Shown one piece after another: positions 55,056 through 63,736 of a stretch of 64,000 nt of DNA (position 1 is its first letter; the number at the start of each line of letters is the position of its first letter). The position numbers and the translations under genes were made by a program. Source of the stretch: an uncultured Winogradskyella sp. (GTDB taxonomy: Bacteria; Bacteroidota; Bacteroidia; Flavobacteriales; Flavobacteriaceae); the NCBI RefSeq assembly GCF_947495255.1, contig NZ_CANLYI010000012.1, positions 25,238-89,237 on the forward strand, given 5' to 3'. Below the pieces are notes generated by a model. It searched no databases. It was given only the letters and a program-made list of their open reading frames with translations, and was not told the origin of the DNA.

Positions 55056-56450
55056 ATGAAAAAATTAGCACTCTTCATTTCAGCCCTTCTATTTAGCACC
55101 TTCTTCTACGACCAATCTATTGGACTTAACCTGTTTTTATTTAGTATTCTTACGGTTGCAATTCTTTTTATTAATAATCAATCGAATTTTAAAAATAGAA
55201 AAACCTTAATCTATTCTACAGTTTATCTTATCACAGGTTTAACTATATTTTTTCATAATTCTACACTTTCAATCATTGCTAATTTGGTAGCATTTTTCAC
55301 GTTGATTGGTCATCTTTCTGAAACAAAATCTTCTATTTATGTTAATTGGCTTAATGGATTGTATACAACCATTGCTGGTTTCTTTCATCGCAATTTTGCC
55401 AATAAAGAAACCAAAATAACTGTTGAAGCCCAAGAAGACAAAGAACCTATTGACTATTTTCATTGGGCGAAAATCATATTAATTCCGGCTGTAATCCTTA
55501 TAGCCTTTATTGCACTTTACAAAGAAGGTAATCCTGTCTTTAGCAATATCATTGAAAAAATAGATTTTAGCTTTATTAATATAAGATGGATATTAGTTGC
55601 TGGCCTAGGTTACTATCTATTCAATAATATATATGCACCAATTGAAGTTGAACCAGCAACCGAATTAGATTTAAAAACCGAAAACAGCTTACATAAAACT
55701 GATACGTTTTCAATTCCTAAATTAAAACAAGAAAATCAACTTGGTGTTATTCTTATTTCATTATTAAATGCACTAATTGTATTGTATTTAATTACTGATG
55801 TAGCCTTCTTAACTTCAGAATTAGACTTAAGAGCTTCAGTTTTTTCCGCACAAGTTCATAATGGCATCAATGCACTAATCGCTTCTATTGTGATTGCCAT
55901 AATGATTTTACTCTACGTCTTTAGAGGTAACCTCAACTTTTACGAGCAAAATAACATCTTGAAGCGTTTAGCTTATACTTGGATAATTCTTAACATCCTT
56001 CTAGTTTTCAGTATCACATTTAAAAACAGTCAGTACATCTATTATTTTGGATTGACTTACAAAAGAATTGGTGTTTTAGTCTATTTAATTCTAGCAACTA
56101 TTGGTCTTGTAACAACATTACTAAAAATAGGTGCTATAAAAAACAACTGGTATTTATTTAGAGTAAATACACAAGCTGCCTTTATAATTCTTATAGTATC
56201 TAGTACTGTAAATTGGGATTATCACATTACCAATTACAACTTCAATTATGCAAAATCAATGGATTTTAACTATTTGTATAACCTCTCAAATAACAACACA
56301 TTATTGTTAAATGAACAGTTAGCTTCTAAAACTTTAGATGAAGATTCTATTCAACTTATAAAAAATAAATACAACGACTACGTTTATAAATTAAGAACCA
56401 ATAATTGGCAAGAATTACAGTATGATTTCTTTAAACTAAGCACAAAATAA
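55056..56450 (+). CDS. DUF4173-type polytopic membrane protein
   Basis: A 464-residue protein with about ten membrane helices and a soluble stretch at about 205-225, matching the DUF4153/DUF4173 layout common in flavobacteria. The end (NNNTLLLNEQLASKTLDEDSI) is outside the membrane. No biochemical role is established. First gene of an operon of six membrane and small proteins, under the second ACTTTG operator. Confidence 0.75.
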   Translation: MKKLALFISALLFSTFFYDQSIGLNLFLFSILTVAILFINNQSNFKNRKTLIYSTVYLITGLTIFFHNSTLSIIANLVAFFTLIGHLSETKSSIYVNWLNGLYTTIAGFFHRNFANKETKITVEAQEDKEPIDYFHWAKIILIPAVILIAFIALYKEGNPVFSNIIEKIDFSFINIRWILVAGLGYYLFNNIYAPIEVEPATELDLKTENSLHKTDTFSIPKLKQENQLGVILISLLNALIVLYLITDVAFLTSELDLRASVFSAQVHNGINALIASIVIAIMILLYVFRGNLNFYEQNNILKRLAYTWIILNILLVFSITFKNSQYIYYFGLTYKRIGVLVYLILATIGLVTTLLKIGAIKNNWYLFRVNTQAAFIILIVSSTVNWDYHITNYNFNYAKSMDFNYLYNLSNNNTLLLNEQLASKTLDEDSIQLIKNKYNDYVYKLRTNNWQELQYDFFKLSTK

Positions 56451-56451
56451 G

Positions 56452-56784
56452 ATGGCAACATTTATAATTTTTGTTAGTCTTATTGTTGGCGGATTTACAT
56501 TTATAATTCTTAGAATTAGTATCTCTTGTATGTTTTGGTTTTCAAAAAAACCTAATGACAAATTATATGTATTTAAAACCCAGTTCCCTTATTATATGAT
56601 AGTGTTAATCGGCTTAAGTTTAATAGTAATTATAAAACTCGACTTTACATACAGCTCTCTATACTATTTTTTAAGCACATATTTTCTAGCCCTTTTAATC
56701 TGGAACTACAAACTAAAACACTGTAAAAGAAAGTATAGTACAGTCAAAGAATCTATTGAACAATCTCAACCCAAATTACCATGA
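56452..56784 (+). CDS. Small membrane protein of unknown function
   Basis: A 110-residue protein with three hydrophobic helices (about 4-30, 48-63 and 68-85) and a basic tail. Starts 1 bp after the DUF4173 gene stop and overlaps the Coq4-like gene by 4 bp, so it is part of the operon. No family recognised. Confidence 0.6.
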   Translation: MATFIIFVSLIVGGFTFIILRISISCMFWFSKKPNDKLYVFKTQFPYYMIVLIGLSLIVIIKLDFTYSSLYYFLSTYFLALLIWNYKLKHCKRKYSTVKESIEQSQPKLP

Positions 56785-57299
56785 ACAACCTATTCAAATT
56801 TATAAAACATCAGCGAAAGCAACTCATTATTTGGATGTTTGAGCATTCGCAACGTATTTATACTTCAATGTTTAAAAATCATCAACCTTGGTCTGTTTCA
56901 AAGGCAGATTTACTAACATTTCCAAAACCTTCTTTTGGCAGACATTTAGGCGAGTTTTTAAATGAAAATAATTTTGAATTAATCCCAAAAGTAGAACGAC
57001 ACGATTGCTACCATGTGCTTTGTGGTTACAGCACTAAAGTAGAAGACGAAATTGCATTACAATGCCTTTGTTATGGCAACGGTAAAAGGAGTCCGTATTT
57101 GTATGGCGCAATAATTCTTGGGATTGCTATCCTTCCAGATTATTATAAATATTACTATAAATCCTTTAAAACAGGAAAGACTGCAAATACGTTTCATCAT
57201 TTTGATTATCAAAAATTATTAAACGTTTCCATTTCAGATTTTAGAGATGCCATTTTCACAAAAAACGAATTATTAACTCTTAAACTCATTGCAGCATGA
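56781..57299 (+). CDS. Coq4-family protein
   Basis: A 172-residue protein with the full Coq4 zinc motif HDxxH-x11-E: His74, Asp75, His78 and Glu90 (VERHDCYHVLCGYSTKVEDE). Coq4 is a scaffold and C1-decarboxylase of ubiquinone synthesis in eukaryotes and proteobacteria. Flavobacteria use menaquinone, so this copy must do something else, or act on another lipid or quinol. It overlaps both neighbours by 4 bp inside an operon of membrane proteins. Confidence 0.78.
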   Translation: MNNLFKFIKHQRKQLIIWMFEHSQRIYTSMFKNHQPWSVSKADLLTFPKPSFGRHLGEFLNENNFELIPKVERHDCYHVLCGYSTKVEDEIALQCLCYGNGKRSPYLYGAIILGIAILPDYYKYYYKSFKTGKTANTFHHFDYQKLLNVSISDFRDAIFTKNELLTLKLIAA

Positions 57300-57910
57300 A
57301 AAAATTAAAAATAGTAGTCACCTCATTAATCCTAATGCTTATTGGTGTTTTAGTAACCTTTCATTGGGTTGGTTATAAAACCAAAGGACTTAGTTATAAT
57401 GATATAGAAAGTATACCCAAAAACAAAGTAGGACTCGTACTTGGTGCAAGCCGTTTGGCACCAAGTGGTAACATTAATCTATTCTACAAACACCGAGTTG
57501 ATGCTGCTGTTGCACTTTATAATGCAGGTAAAATAGAATACATTTTAGTAAGTGGTGACAATAGCCGAAAAGACTATGATGAACCTACCGATTTTAAGAA
57601 CGATTTGATTGAAAAAGGGATTCCTGCAGAGCGCATATTTTTAGATTATGCAGGTTTTAGAACATTAGATTCTATAGTTAGAGCCAAAGAAATTTTCGGA
57701 CAAGATGCGATTACAATTATCTCTCAAAAATTTCATAATGAACGTGCCATTTATATCGCACAACATTTCGGAATAAACGCAATAGCTTATAATGCTAAAG
57801 ATGTATTTAAAAGACCTACAAGAGAATATTTAGCACGCGCAAAAGCCAGTTTAGATTTACTTTTTAATGTAGAACCAAAATTCTTGGGTGACAAAATCGC
57901 CATCAAATAA
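57296..57910 (+). CDS. SanA/YdcF-family (ElyC-like) membrane protein
   Basis: A 204-residue protein with an N-terminal membrane helix and the DUF218 fold: VGLVLGASRLAPSGNINLFY, KIEYILVSGDNSRKDYDEP, TLDSIVRAKEIFG. SanA, YdcF and ElyC act in envelope integrity and peptidoglycan-lipid metabolism, and SanA excludes vancomycin at high temperature. Which of these fits here is not visible. Overlaps the Coq4-like gene by 4 bp. Confidence 0.85.
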   Translation: MKKLKIVVTSLILMLIGVLVTFHWVGYKTKGLSYNDIESIPKNKVGLVLGASRLAPSGNINLFYKHRVDAAVALYNAGKIEYILVSGDNSRKDYDEPTDFKNDLIEKGIPAERIFLDYAGFRTLDSIVRAKEIFGQDAITIISQKFHNERAIYIAQHFGINAIAYNAKDVFKRPTREYLARAKASLDLLFNVEPKFLGDKIAIK

Positions 57911-57928
57911 TTTAAAAAAATAAACCTC

Positions 57929-58327
57929 ATGAAACTACAATTCAATAAATATTATTTAGGGCTAGCCCACTTTCTTTTCCTTGTAGAATTAGCAATTGCT
58001 TTCACGTTAAAAACCGGATTTATACGTCACACATTTGGTGATTACCTTGTGGTTATTTTATTATATGCAATTATCAGAGGATGCACTAACATGAGTGTTT
58101 GGGCCTCTAGTTTAGTCGTCCTCTTAATTGCTTTTGCCATAGAATTTCTTCAACTCACGCCTTTCTTAACCTACTTTAATTTACAACATAGTTACACGGC
58201 AAAACTCATATTTGGTAGTACTTTTCAGTTTACAGATTTAGTGGCTTACACCTTAGGTATTGTGACTGTGATGTTGATTGAAAAATCAATTTTAAGATAT
58301 AATTCCATTCAAAATATTACACTATGA
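57929..58327 (+). CDS. DUF2809 membrane protein
   Basis: A 132-residue protein with four helices and the DUF2809 signature YLVVILLYAIIRG..LLIAFAIEFLQLTPFL. Family without established function, often beside envelope genes. Overlaps the next gene by 4 bp (ATGA). Confidence 0.82.
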   Translation: MKLQFNKYYLGLAHFLFLVELAIAFTLKTGFIRHTFGDYLVVILLYAIIRGCTNMSVWASSLVVLLIAFAIEFLQLTPFLTYFNLQHSYTAKLIFGSTFQFTDLVAYTLGIVTVMLIEKSILRYNSIQNITL

Positions 58328-58989
58328 GCATCATAAAAAAAGTTATTCAAACTCAATTCAAAACTTTATCACTTATTAGTGTTGCCTTAGTATTTAGTGT
58401 TGTTTCACTCATGGTTAGAATAAAACTAAACAAGTCTTTTTTCTTTTTGTTTTTAATATGGAATGTCTTCTTAGCCATTATACCTTATGCTGTAACCATG
58501 TATCTCAGCACAAAGCAAAATTTAAGCAAATTAACACTTGGTATAGGCTTTTTAGTTTGGTTAGCTTTCTTACCCAACGCACCATATATTGTAACCGACC
58601 TTATTCATATTAGAGTGGGAAATGATTCCTTAATTTGGCTCGATGTTTTAGTGGTTTTATCGTTTGCTTTGAGTGGATTATTCTTATTTTATTTATCTAT
58701 AATAGATATGCAACGTCTCATTAAATTAAATTTTGAAAAGCTTCCTTTAAAAGCCATAACAACGGTAATTCTATTTTTATGCGGATTTGGAGTCTATTTG
58801 GGACGTTTTTTAAGATACAATTCTTGGGAAATTATTAGTGAACCACAATTACTCTTCAAGGATATTGTAAATATCTTCATTGCCCCTTTTCAACATTATG
58901 AAGCATGGTTATTTACCATAGGATTTGGTATGTTTTTAGTGGTTGGCTTTTGGTTGTTTAGAAATTTGAATACATTAGAAAGCAATTAA
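58324..58989 (+). CDS. DUF1361 membrane protein
   Basis: A 221-residue protein with six helices and the DUF1361 signature WLAFLPNAPYIVTDLIHIR, seen also in YYLG-type positions of the family. Last gene of the operon. Function unknown. Confidence 0.85.
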   Translation: MSIIKKVIQTQFKTLSLISVALVFSVVSLMVRIKLNKSFFFLFLIWNVFLAIIPYAVTMYLSTKQNLSKLTLGIGFLVWLAFLPNAPYIVTDLIHIRVGNDSLIWLDVLVVLSFALSGLFLFYLSIIDMQRLIKLNFEKLPLKAITTVILFLCGFGVYLGRFLRYNSWEIISEPQLLFKDIVNIFIAPFQHYEAWLFTIGFGMFLVVGFWLFRNLNTLESN

Positions 58990-59050
58990 GAGTAAATAAT
59001 TCTTAGCCGCACTATAACTGGCAACTTTTACAAAATTAAAATTCTTACAA

Positions 59051-59743
59051 ATGAAACATTTCACTTTAATTTTTGCTTTTGCATTATCGATAATAAGTTG
59101 TGAGGACAAATCAAAACCAATAAGTCTTGACGACACTATTGAAACTACAGTAGAAAAAGATAGAACAAAAATTGAAATTGCAGATTTACCTATTGTGATT
59201 GGTAGTACTGATTATTTAATTCATCCTATTGGCTATATTACAGAGTATAGCTCTAGATTCACAAGTTATTCAGGTAACAGAAGTAGCACCTATTATTCTA
59301 ATTATAATAATTTCTCTATTAAAGGCGAATTTAGTAATCTTAAATTTCAGCAACTTAATTCAGAAAAAATGACGTCTTTAACTGATAAGATTGTAGAAAT
59401 TACTTCGGTTAGATTTCTTGATGACATAAGACAACAAACAGGGTTACAATATATGGTTTAAACCATAAGAGATGAAGATACTAATAAGAATTCAAAAATA
59501 GATTCTAATGATGTTGAAGCACTCTACAGCAGTACAATTGATGGTGAAAATTAAAAAAAGCTAACACCAGGTTTAGCCAAAATCGCCTATTGGAAAGTTA
59601 TACCAGAATTGAACAGGTTATACTATAAAAGTATTTGTGACACCAATAAAAATGGTGAATTTGACAAACTAGACAATATTAATTATCAATACGTAAACTT
59701 AATAGATAAAAGTCTAAGTATAATTACATATAAACCACTTTAA
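59051..59743 (+). pseudogene. Lipoprotein gene with two in-frame stop codons
   Basis: A single frame of 231 codons interrupted by TAA at 59459-59461 and 59552-59554, with no shift in frame. The N-terminal part is a lipoprotein (signal ending ISC) with a Ser/Tyr-rich middle. After the first stop the sequence still reads as protein (DEDTNKNSKIDSNDVEALYS, then DTNKNGEFDKLDNINYQYV), two EF-hand or dockerin-like calcium loops. The frame's own end is at 59743. This points to a recent loss of function, since the downstream part has not drifted. Recoding or readthrough is the less likely alternative. Confidence 0.8.
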
Positions 59744-59748
59744 ACTTA

Positions 59749-60546
59749 CTAAGACGCTCTATTTTTATCTTGAATTTTCCTAACTATTTTACGGGTTCTA
59801 TTGCGTGTTAAGATTCTTGGTAATACCGATAAGAACTTATTAATTGTACCTGGTATTGCAACAACTTTTCCTTTTAGCATGGCATTATAACCATAACGTG
59901 CCACTTCTTTTGGGCAAGCCATATTAAAAGCTATCTTATTTTCTGCAGCATCTTCTGAGACCACACTTTGAAATGACGTTTTTGTTGGTCCTGGACATAA
60001 GGCAGTTACCGTTACTCCTGTTCCTTTTAATTCGTTTGAAATCGCTTCTGAAAAAGATAAAATATAACCTTTTGAAGCATAATATAATGCCATTAATGGA
60101 CCAGGTTGAAATGCTGCTAATGATGATAAATTAAGAATTTTACCAGAACCACGTTTTACCATATCTGGCAAAAGGAGTTTTAATAAATGAGTCGTAGTTA
60201 AAATATGTAGATTTAACATTTGCGAATCGCGCTCCCAATCAGAATCACAAAAATTACCAAACATACCAAAACCTGCATTGTTTATAATTACATCTATTTT
60301 AGCATTATTAAGATTAGCATAAATATCTTGAGCTATATTTTCTAAGCTTAAATCTTTTACCATTAAGGTAATATTTGTTTGGTAATCTTTTAAAATGTTA
60401 CGTTCTGCTTCATCTAACCTTTCTGCATCAATATCTATTAGAATTAGATTATAGTTATCTTTAGCTAATAGCAAAGCTAACTCAAAACCTAAGCCAGAAG
60501 CGGCACCTGTAACTAGAGCTGTTTTTGTTTTATTATTTTCCATCAA
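59749..60546 (-). CDS. Short-chain dehydrogenase/reductase (SDR)
   Basis: A 265-residue classical SDR: nucleotide loop TGAASGLG (14-21), NNAGFG, catalytic Ser in NLSSLAAF and Tyr/Lys in YYASKGY, and a basic C terminus (RNRTRKIVRKIQDKNR) that may hold it to the membrane. It reduces or oxidises an alcohol or ketone with NAD(P). It overlaps the upstream dehydrogenase gene by 14 bp, so the two form an operon. Substrate unknown. Confidence 0.9.
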   Translation of the reverse strand: MMENNKTKTALVTGAASGLGFELALLLAKDNYNLILIDIDAERLDEAERNILKDYQTNITLMVKDLSLENIAQDIYANLNNAKIDVIINNAGFGMFGNFCDSDWERDSQMLNLHILTTTHLLKLLLPDMVKRGSGKILNLSSLAAFQPGPLMALYYASKGYILSFSEAISNELKGTGVTVTALCPGPTKTSFQSVVSEDAAENKIAFNMACPKEVARYGYNAMLKGKVVAIPGTINKFLSVLPRILTRNRTRKIVRKIQDKNRAS

Positions 60547-61735
60547 TATAATCCTGCAAATAAGAAAATCGTTTCGTTAATTTTCCGTTTTCTGTAATCT
60601 TAGCACGTTTTAAAACTTCATTTTCATCATTATTAAAAAATGCAGGAATGACGTGTTGCAAAAACGTTTCTCCAAATCCTTCACTGGCATCTTTTGGCAA
60701 TTCGCATGGTAAATTATCTACAGCCATTACGGTAATAGCATTTTTTGCATTAAAGGCGACTTCCTTTTCTGTTTTGGCATCGTAGCCATAAAATGGGTCT
60801 GCAATGGTAGACGGTCTAATGGTACTTGCTACAGGTCCATCAATATCGCAAGAAATATCTGCCACCAAATTAATTCTAAAATCAGGATGCTTGGCATCTT
60901 CTCTTGTAAATAAATATGGTGCATTATTGCCATAAAAATGTCCAGCAATAAAATAATCCGTTTCTTTAGCGTAAGGCATAAAATTACTTTGGTAACCTGA
61001 TGGGTCATTATAAAATTTAAACTTATCGCCTACTTTGCCATCTTTTCGTTTTGCATATTCCATAACATCTGCCATAACGTAAACTGGTTCTGTAAACTGG
61101 CTTGTTAAGTATAACGCATCACTTATTTGTTTAATGCCTAAATGGTCTAAAATTTCTTTTGCACCATGAGCTACTTTACCGGTTCCGGTAAGTAAAATTT
61201 TAATATTTGGTATTGTAATCTTATCTAATTGGGCCTTTACAGCATCTAAATCTGCTAAGGTTTCTACTTTTGGTAAGGTGAACAAATTATCTCGTAACCC
61301 TAAAACTCTAAAACCATTGTAAGCACCTACTAAACCTGCATAACGACCAAAACCTATAAGCCTTGCGTTACTTTTTTTAACGATAGTCTCATGGTCAAAC
61401 ATTTCTATATTTTTCTCTAGCATAGCTACTAAAAGCTTTCTGTTGTAAGGTTGCTTTTTAATAGTGTGAGAAAAGTAGAAGTATTTTTTATTTGGAATTA
61501 AATTCTCGATAGGCACTTCTTTTACACCAATCATTACATCTGCATGAGATACATCGTTGAGAACTTTAAATCCTAATTTGGCATAAGCTTCATCAGAAAA
61601 AATCCTTATATCCGAAGATTCTACAATAAATATTGCCTCGGGAAACTGAGTTCTTGCTTCTGCTAAATGTTCTGGAGAAAAAACCACACGTCTGTCTGGT
61701 GGATTTTTACGTTCTTTTATGATGGCGAATGTCAT
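60533..61735 (-). CDS. Saccharopine dehydrogenase / alanine dehydrogenase-like NAD(P) enzyme
   Basis: A 400-residue enzyme with an AlaDh/PNT N-terminal domain (MTFAIIKERKNPPDRRVVFS and ADVMIGVKEVP) and a Rossmann domain around KILLTGTGKVAHGAKEIL, a layout like the lysine-forming saccharopine dehydrogenases. The C-terminal part (AVDNLPCELPKDASEGFGE) supports this family. It may act in lysine or related amino-acid catabolism with the SDR that follows. Substrate is inferred only. Confidence 0.8.
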   Translation of the reverse strand: MTFAIIKERKNPPDRRVVFSPEHLAEARTQFPEAIFIVESSDIRIFSDEAYAKLGFKVLNDVSHADVMIGVKEVPIENLIPNKKYFYFSHTIKKQPYNRKLLVAMLEKNIEMFDHETIVKKSNARLIGFGRYAGLVGAYNGFRVLGLRDNLFTLPKVETLADLDAVKAQLDKITIPNIKILLTGTGKVAHGAKEILDHLGIKQISDALYLTSQFTEPVYVMADVMEYAKRKDGKVGDKFKFYNDPSGYQSNFMPYAKETDYFIAGHFYGNNAPYLFTREDAKHPDFRINLVADISCDIDGPVASTIRPSTIADPFYGYDAKTEKEVAFNAKNAITVMAVDNLPCELPKDASEGFGETFLQHVIPAFFNNDENEVLKRAKITENGKLTKRFSYLQDYIDGK

Positions 61736-61820
61736 GCTAATTAGTGTTTAAGAAACTGACAACGAATGTCAGAATTTAATTTGGAATAATTTTTGCACTA
61801 AAGTAAAAGGATTTATGAGG

Positions 61821-61845
61821 TTGCACAACTTTTTTTGTAAGTTTG
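61821..61845 (+). promoter_or_regulatory. Promoter of the small RNA upstream of ssrA
   Basis: TAAGTTTG at 61838-61845 matches TAnnTTTG, with TTG at 61821. The spacing between the two is a little short. The box ends six bases before a structured segment that begins GCGTTAAGG, which makes a start of transcription there likely. Confidence 0.5.
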
Positions 61846-61851
61846 CAATCT

Positions 61852-61962
61852 GCGTTAAGGATTGAGCAATCTGTTTGAGCTCTTTTTTGATTTTTCTTCA
61901 AAAAAAGCGAGTTGCGAAAGCCTGACTCTATGGAGCTTATGCGAAGTAGAGAAACGCCCAAC
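61852..61962 (+). ncRNA. Probable structured small RNA upstream of ssrA
   Basis: A 111-base segment that starts GCGTTAAGGATTG and closes with AACGC (61953-61957), which pairs with the opening GCGTT. Inside are GAGT/ACTC and CTCTA/TAGAG stems (61926-61930 with 61947-61951). It has no reading frame on its own strand. It lies six bases behind a -7 box and ends before ssrA. I recall similar GCGTTAGGGATTG..AACGCCC segments scattered in flavobacterial genomes, but I cannot name an RNA family. Confidence 0.5.
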
Positions 61963-61983
61963 TAATTATTATCATTTAAAAAT

Positions 61984-62376
61984 GGGGTCGACTGGTTTTG
62001 ACAGCGAGATTAAGTAAATGGTAAGCACGTGGTGTAATGGCATTGAAACACCTAAAAGGCTAGACCAAATTTTAAACGGCGAGAATAACTACGCTTTAGC
62101 TGCATAATCTGAATTATAGTAAGATTTGTGCTCATTTCTACTAGGTAGGAAGGCTAAATGTCTCCAGAAAGCCTTGGTTAGTGGCGTTCTTTTTTGAGAC
62201 ATCGTAAAAATTGACTAAGATTAGGTAGAGCTTTGATGCCTTTTCGAGATTAAGAAGCTAAGTTGTAAGTGGGTTGTCTTTAACCAGCTTACAATCGAAA
62301 ACCTAAGAAAAGAATAAACGTGTAGAAAGCCCTTTGGTTACTTGTTTGGACGAGAGTTCGATTCTCTCCGACTCCA
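61984..62376 (+). ncRNA. ssrA: Transfer-messenger RNA
   Basis: A one-piece tmRNA of about 393 bases that rescues stalled ribosomes. The 5' end GGGGTCGACTGGTTTTGAC and the 3' end ..CGACTCC pair as a 7-bp acceptor stem, and the T arm GAGAGTTCGATTCTC is present. The tag frame at 62078-62107 reads GENNYALAA and then a TAA stop, the usual Bacteroidetes-type tag. The terminal CCA is not encoded. A strong terminator follows. The cassette-like region begins about 250 bp downstream. Confidence 0.95.
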
Positions 62377-62388
62377 CAATTAAACATT

Positions 62389-62419
62389 AAGCCTTGCAAA
62401 TAATTAATTTGCAAGGCTT
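62389..62419 (+). terminator. ssrA terminator
   Basis: An exact 13-bp stem (AAGCCTTGCAAAT and its complement at 62407-62419) with a five-base loop and a T-rich tail. Confidence 0.9.
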
Positions 62420-62522
62420 TTCTTTGGGGTTATGCGACGTTGTATTTTGGGTGAATTTCTCATAATAAAAATGTTCGTATTTTGAATATCAAAAATGTCT
62501 TAAATTTTAATTATTCAGAAAA

Positions 62523-62632
62523 TTATATACATTATACGCATATCAATAACTTATTGAAAATAAGACTCCTATTGCGATACAGCATTAAATTATTTTTATT
62601 ACATTTGATGGAGCACTTGCGTATATATAAGT
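62523..62632 (+). other. Degenerate inverted repeat before the first cassette-like unit
   Basis: TTATATA..TACGCA at 62523-62540 and TTGCGTATATATAA at 62617-62630 are imperfect inverted arms around 76 bases. The second arm ends three bases before the GTT that opens the first unit, where intact elements have a five-base ..AACC. It could be an eroded first element or a primary attachment site. The rest of 62420-62632 shows nothing else. Confidence 0.3.
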
Positions 62633-62635
62633 GTT

Positions 62636-63133
62636 GTGTGTAATGTAAACCAATCATTCGCGGAGAATGAAATAAAATTAAAAAGAACCTTGTTTCCTCT
62701 GAACATAAAATATAAACGAGTATTAAATTCAGAATCTGAAAGTAGACAAATCTTTGACGAAATTGAAAAAGAATTGATACGATTGAAAATTGACAGAATA
62801 CATCGTTCTGATTTGAAAATTGAATTTGAAAATTCTTTTTTTAACGGACAAGGAAGATGGCATTTAATGGCTCCTATAGATAAAGGATATTTAAAATTAG
62901 ATGGTAATCTGAAAAAAATTGAATATTCTTTTTCTGTAGTCAGAATGTTTTATATTACTTCTGTAATGGCTCTGTTTTTCGGATTAATATCTCAGAGTTA
63001 TTGGATTGGAATAGTTTTCTTTTTGTGGCTTTTCGGAATGAATTGGATTATAGCATTAATAAGACAAAATCAATTTGCGAATAAATTAAAAAGAATGCTG
63101 AATGAAAAAAACACTACACACAACAATGTATAA
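62636..63133 (+). CDS. Membrane protein of cassette-like unit 1, unknown function
   Basis: A frame of 165 codons. Residues about 1-95 are charged and soluble, then come two hydrophobic helices (about 103-120 and 122-143) and a basic tail. The longest frame starts with GTG at 62636, inside the unit's boundary sequence; no in-frame ATG occurs before residue 77, so the true start could be a nearby TTG or ATA. No family is recognised. It is the only gene of its unit and ends in the paired 3' boundary. Confidence 0.5.
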   Translation: MCNVNQSFAENEIKLKRTLFPLNIKYKRVLNSESESRQIFDEIEKELIRLKIDRIHRSDLKIEFENSFFNGQGRWHLMAPIDKGYLKLDGNLKKIEYSFSVVRMFYITSVMALFFGLISQSYWIGIVFFLWLFGMNWIIALIRQNQFANKLKRMLNEKNTTHNNV

Positions 63134-63255
63134 CCGCAATTACGGCGGATTCGACTACGTCCGAATCCACTCGGAATTGCTAAAGTCAGTGCCAAACCGA
63201 AAATAATCACTAATTTAACCCGTAACTGCGGTTATACGAACCGTTACCTGTAAGC
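63112..63255 (+). other. attC-like recombination element 1
   Basis: Layout: CACTACACACAAC (63112-63124), AAT, arm GTATAACCGCAATTACGG (63128-63145), spacer, arm CCGTAACTGCGGTTATAC (63220-63237), GAACC, then GTTACCTGTAAGC (63243-63255). The 18-bp arms differ at one position. The spacer carries an inner hairpin GGATTCG/CGAATCC (147-153 and 162-168 after 63000). The geometry repeats exactly in element 2 with unrelated sequence, as expected for a folded-strand recombination site. Confidence 0.6.
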
Positions 63256-63282
63256 CAAGAACAATAATTAGAATCAAAATAA

Positions 63283-63720
63283 ATGATAGAAAAAAACATA
63301 GGATTTATTAAACAAATAATTGAAGAAGGTATTCCAGTTCATAAATTTTTAGGACTAAAATTATTGGAACTTGAAAAAGGGTTTGTAAAAGTTAAAGTTC
63401 CCTTTAGAGATGAAATTGTTGGAGATATGAGAACAAACAGGTGGCACGGAGGAATTATTGCTACAATAATGGACTCTGTTGGTGGTATTGCAGGAAGCAC
63501 TCACTTTACGTCATTGGAAGATAAATTAGTAACTATTGATTTAAGAATAGATTATTTAAAAGGTGCTGAAGCATCTGAAATAATTGTGGAAGGTAAAATA
63601 GTTAGGTTAGGTAATAGAATACTTGTAACGAAAATGAAAGCCTTTCAGAATGATGAATTAATTGCAGAAGGAAAAGGCGTATATAATTTCATACGAATTA
63701 ACAAATCAACGGAAAAATAG
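63283..63720 (+). CDS. PaaI-family hotdog thioesterase (gene of cassette-like unit 2)
   Basis: A 145-residue hotdog-fold protein: WHGGIIATIMDSVGGIAG (about 48-65) holds the family's HGG and Asp, and LVTIDLRIDYLKGA follows. PaaI-type thioesterases hydrolyse acyl-CoA thioesters. Substrate is not visible. It has a clear ATG and is enclosed by the paired boundary sequences of unit 2, so it looks like a captured gene. Confidence 0.88.
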   Translation: MIEKNIGFIKQIIEEGIPVHKFLGLKLLELEKGFVKVKVPFRDEIVGDMRTNRWHGGIIATIMDSVGGIAGSTHFTSLEDKLVTIDLRIDYLKGAEASEIIVEGKIVRLGNRILVTKMKAFQNDELIAEGKGVYNFIRINKSTEK

Positions 63721-63736
63721 GAACTGAAACAAAATA

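Noticed and set aside
59459..59554. Stop-codon recoding (TAA read as an amino acid)
   Set aside because: Other genes in the window end normally with TAA, and only this gene has internal TAA codons; a pseudogene is simpler.
61776..61961. A minus-strand frame of 61 codons upstream of ssrA
   Set aside because: It overlaps the promoter and structured RNA on the other strand, and its composition (KKNQKRAQTDCSILNADCK) does not look like a protein family.
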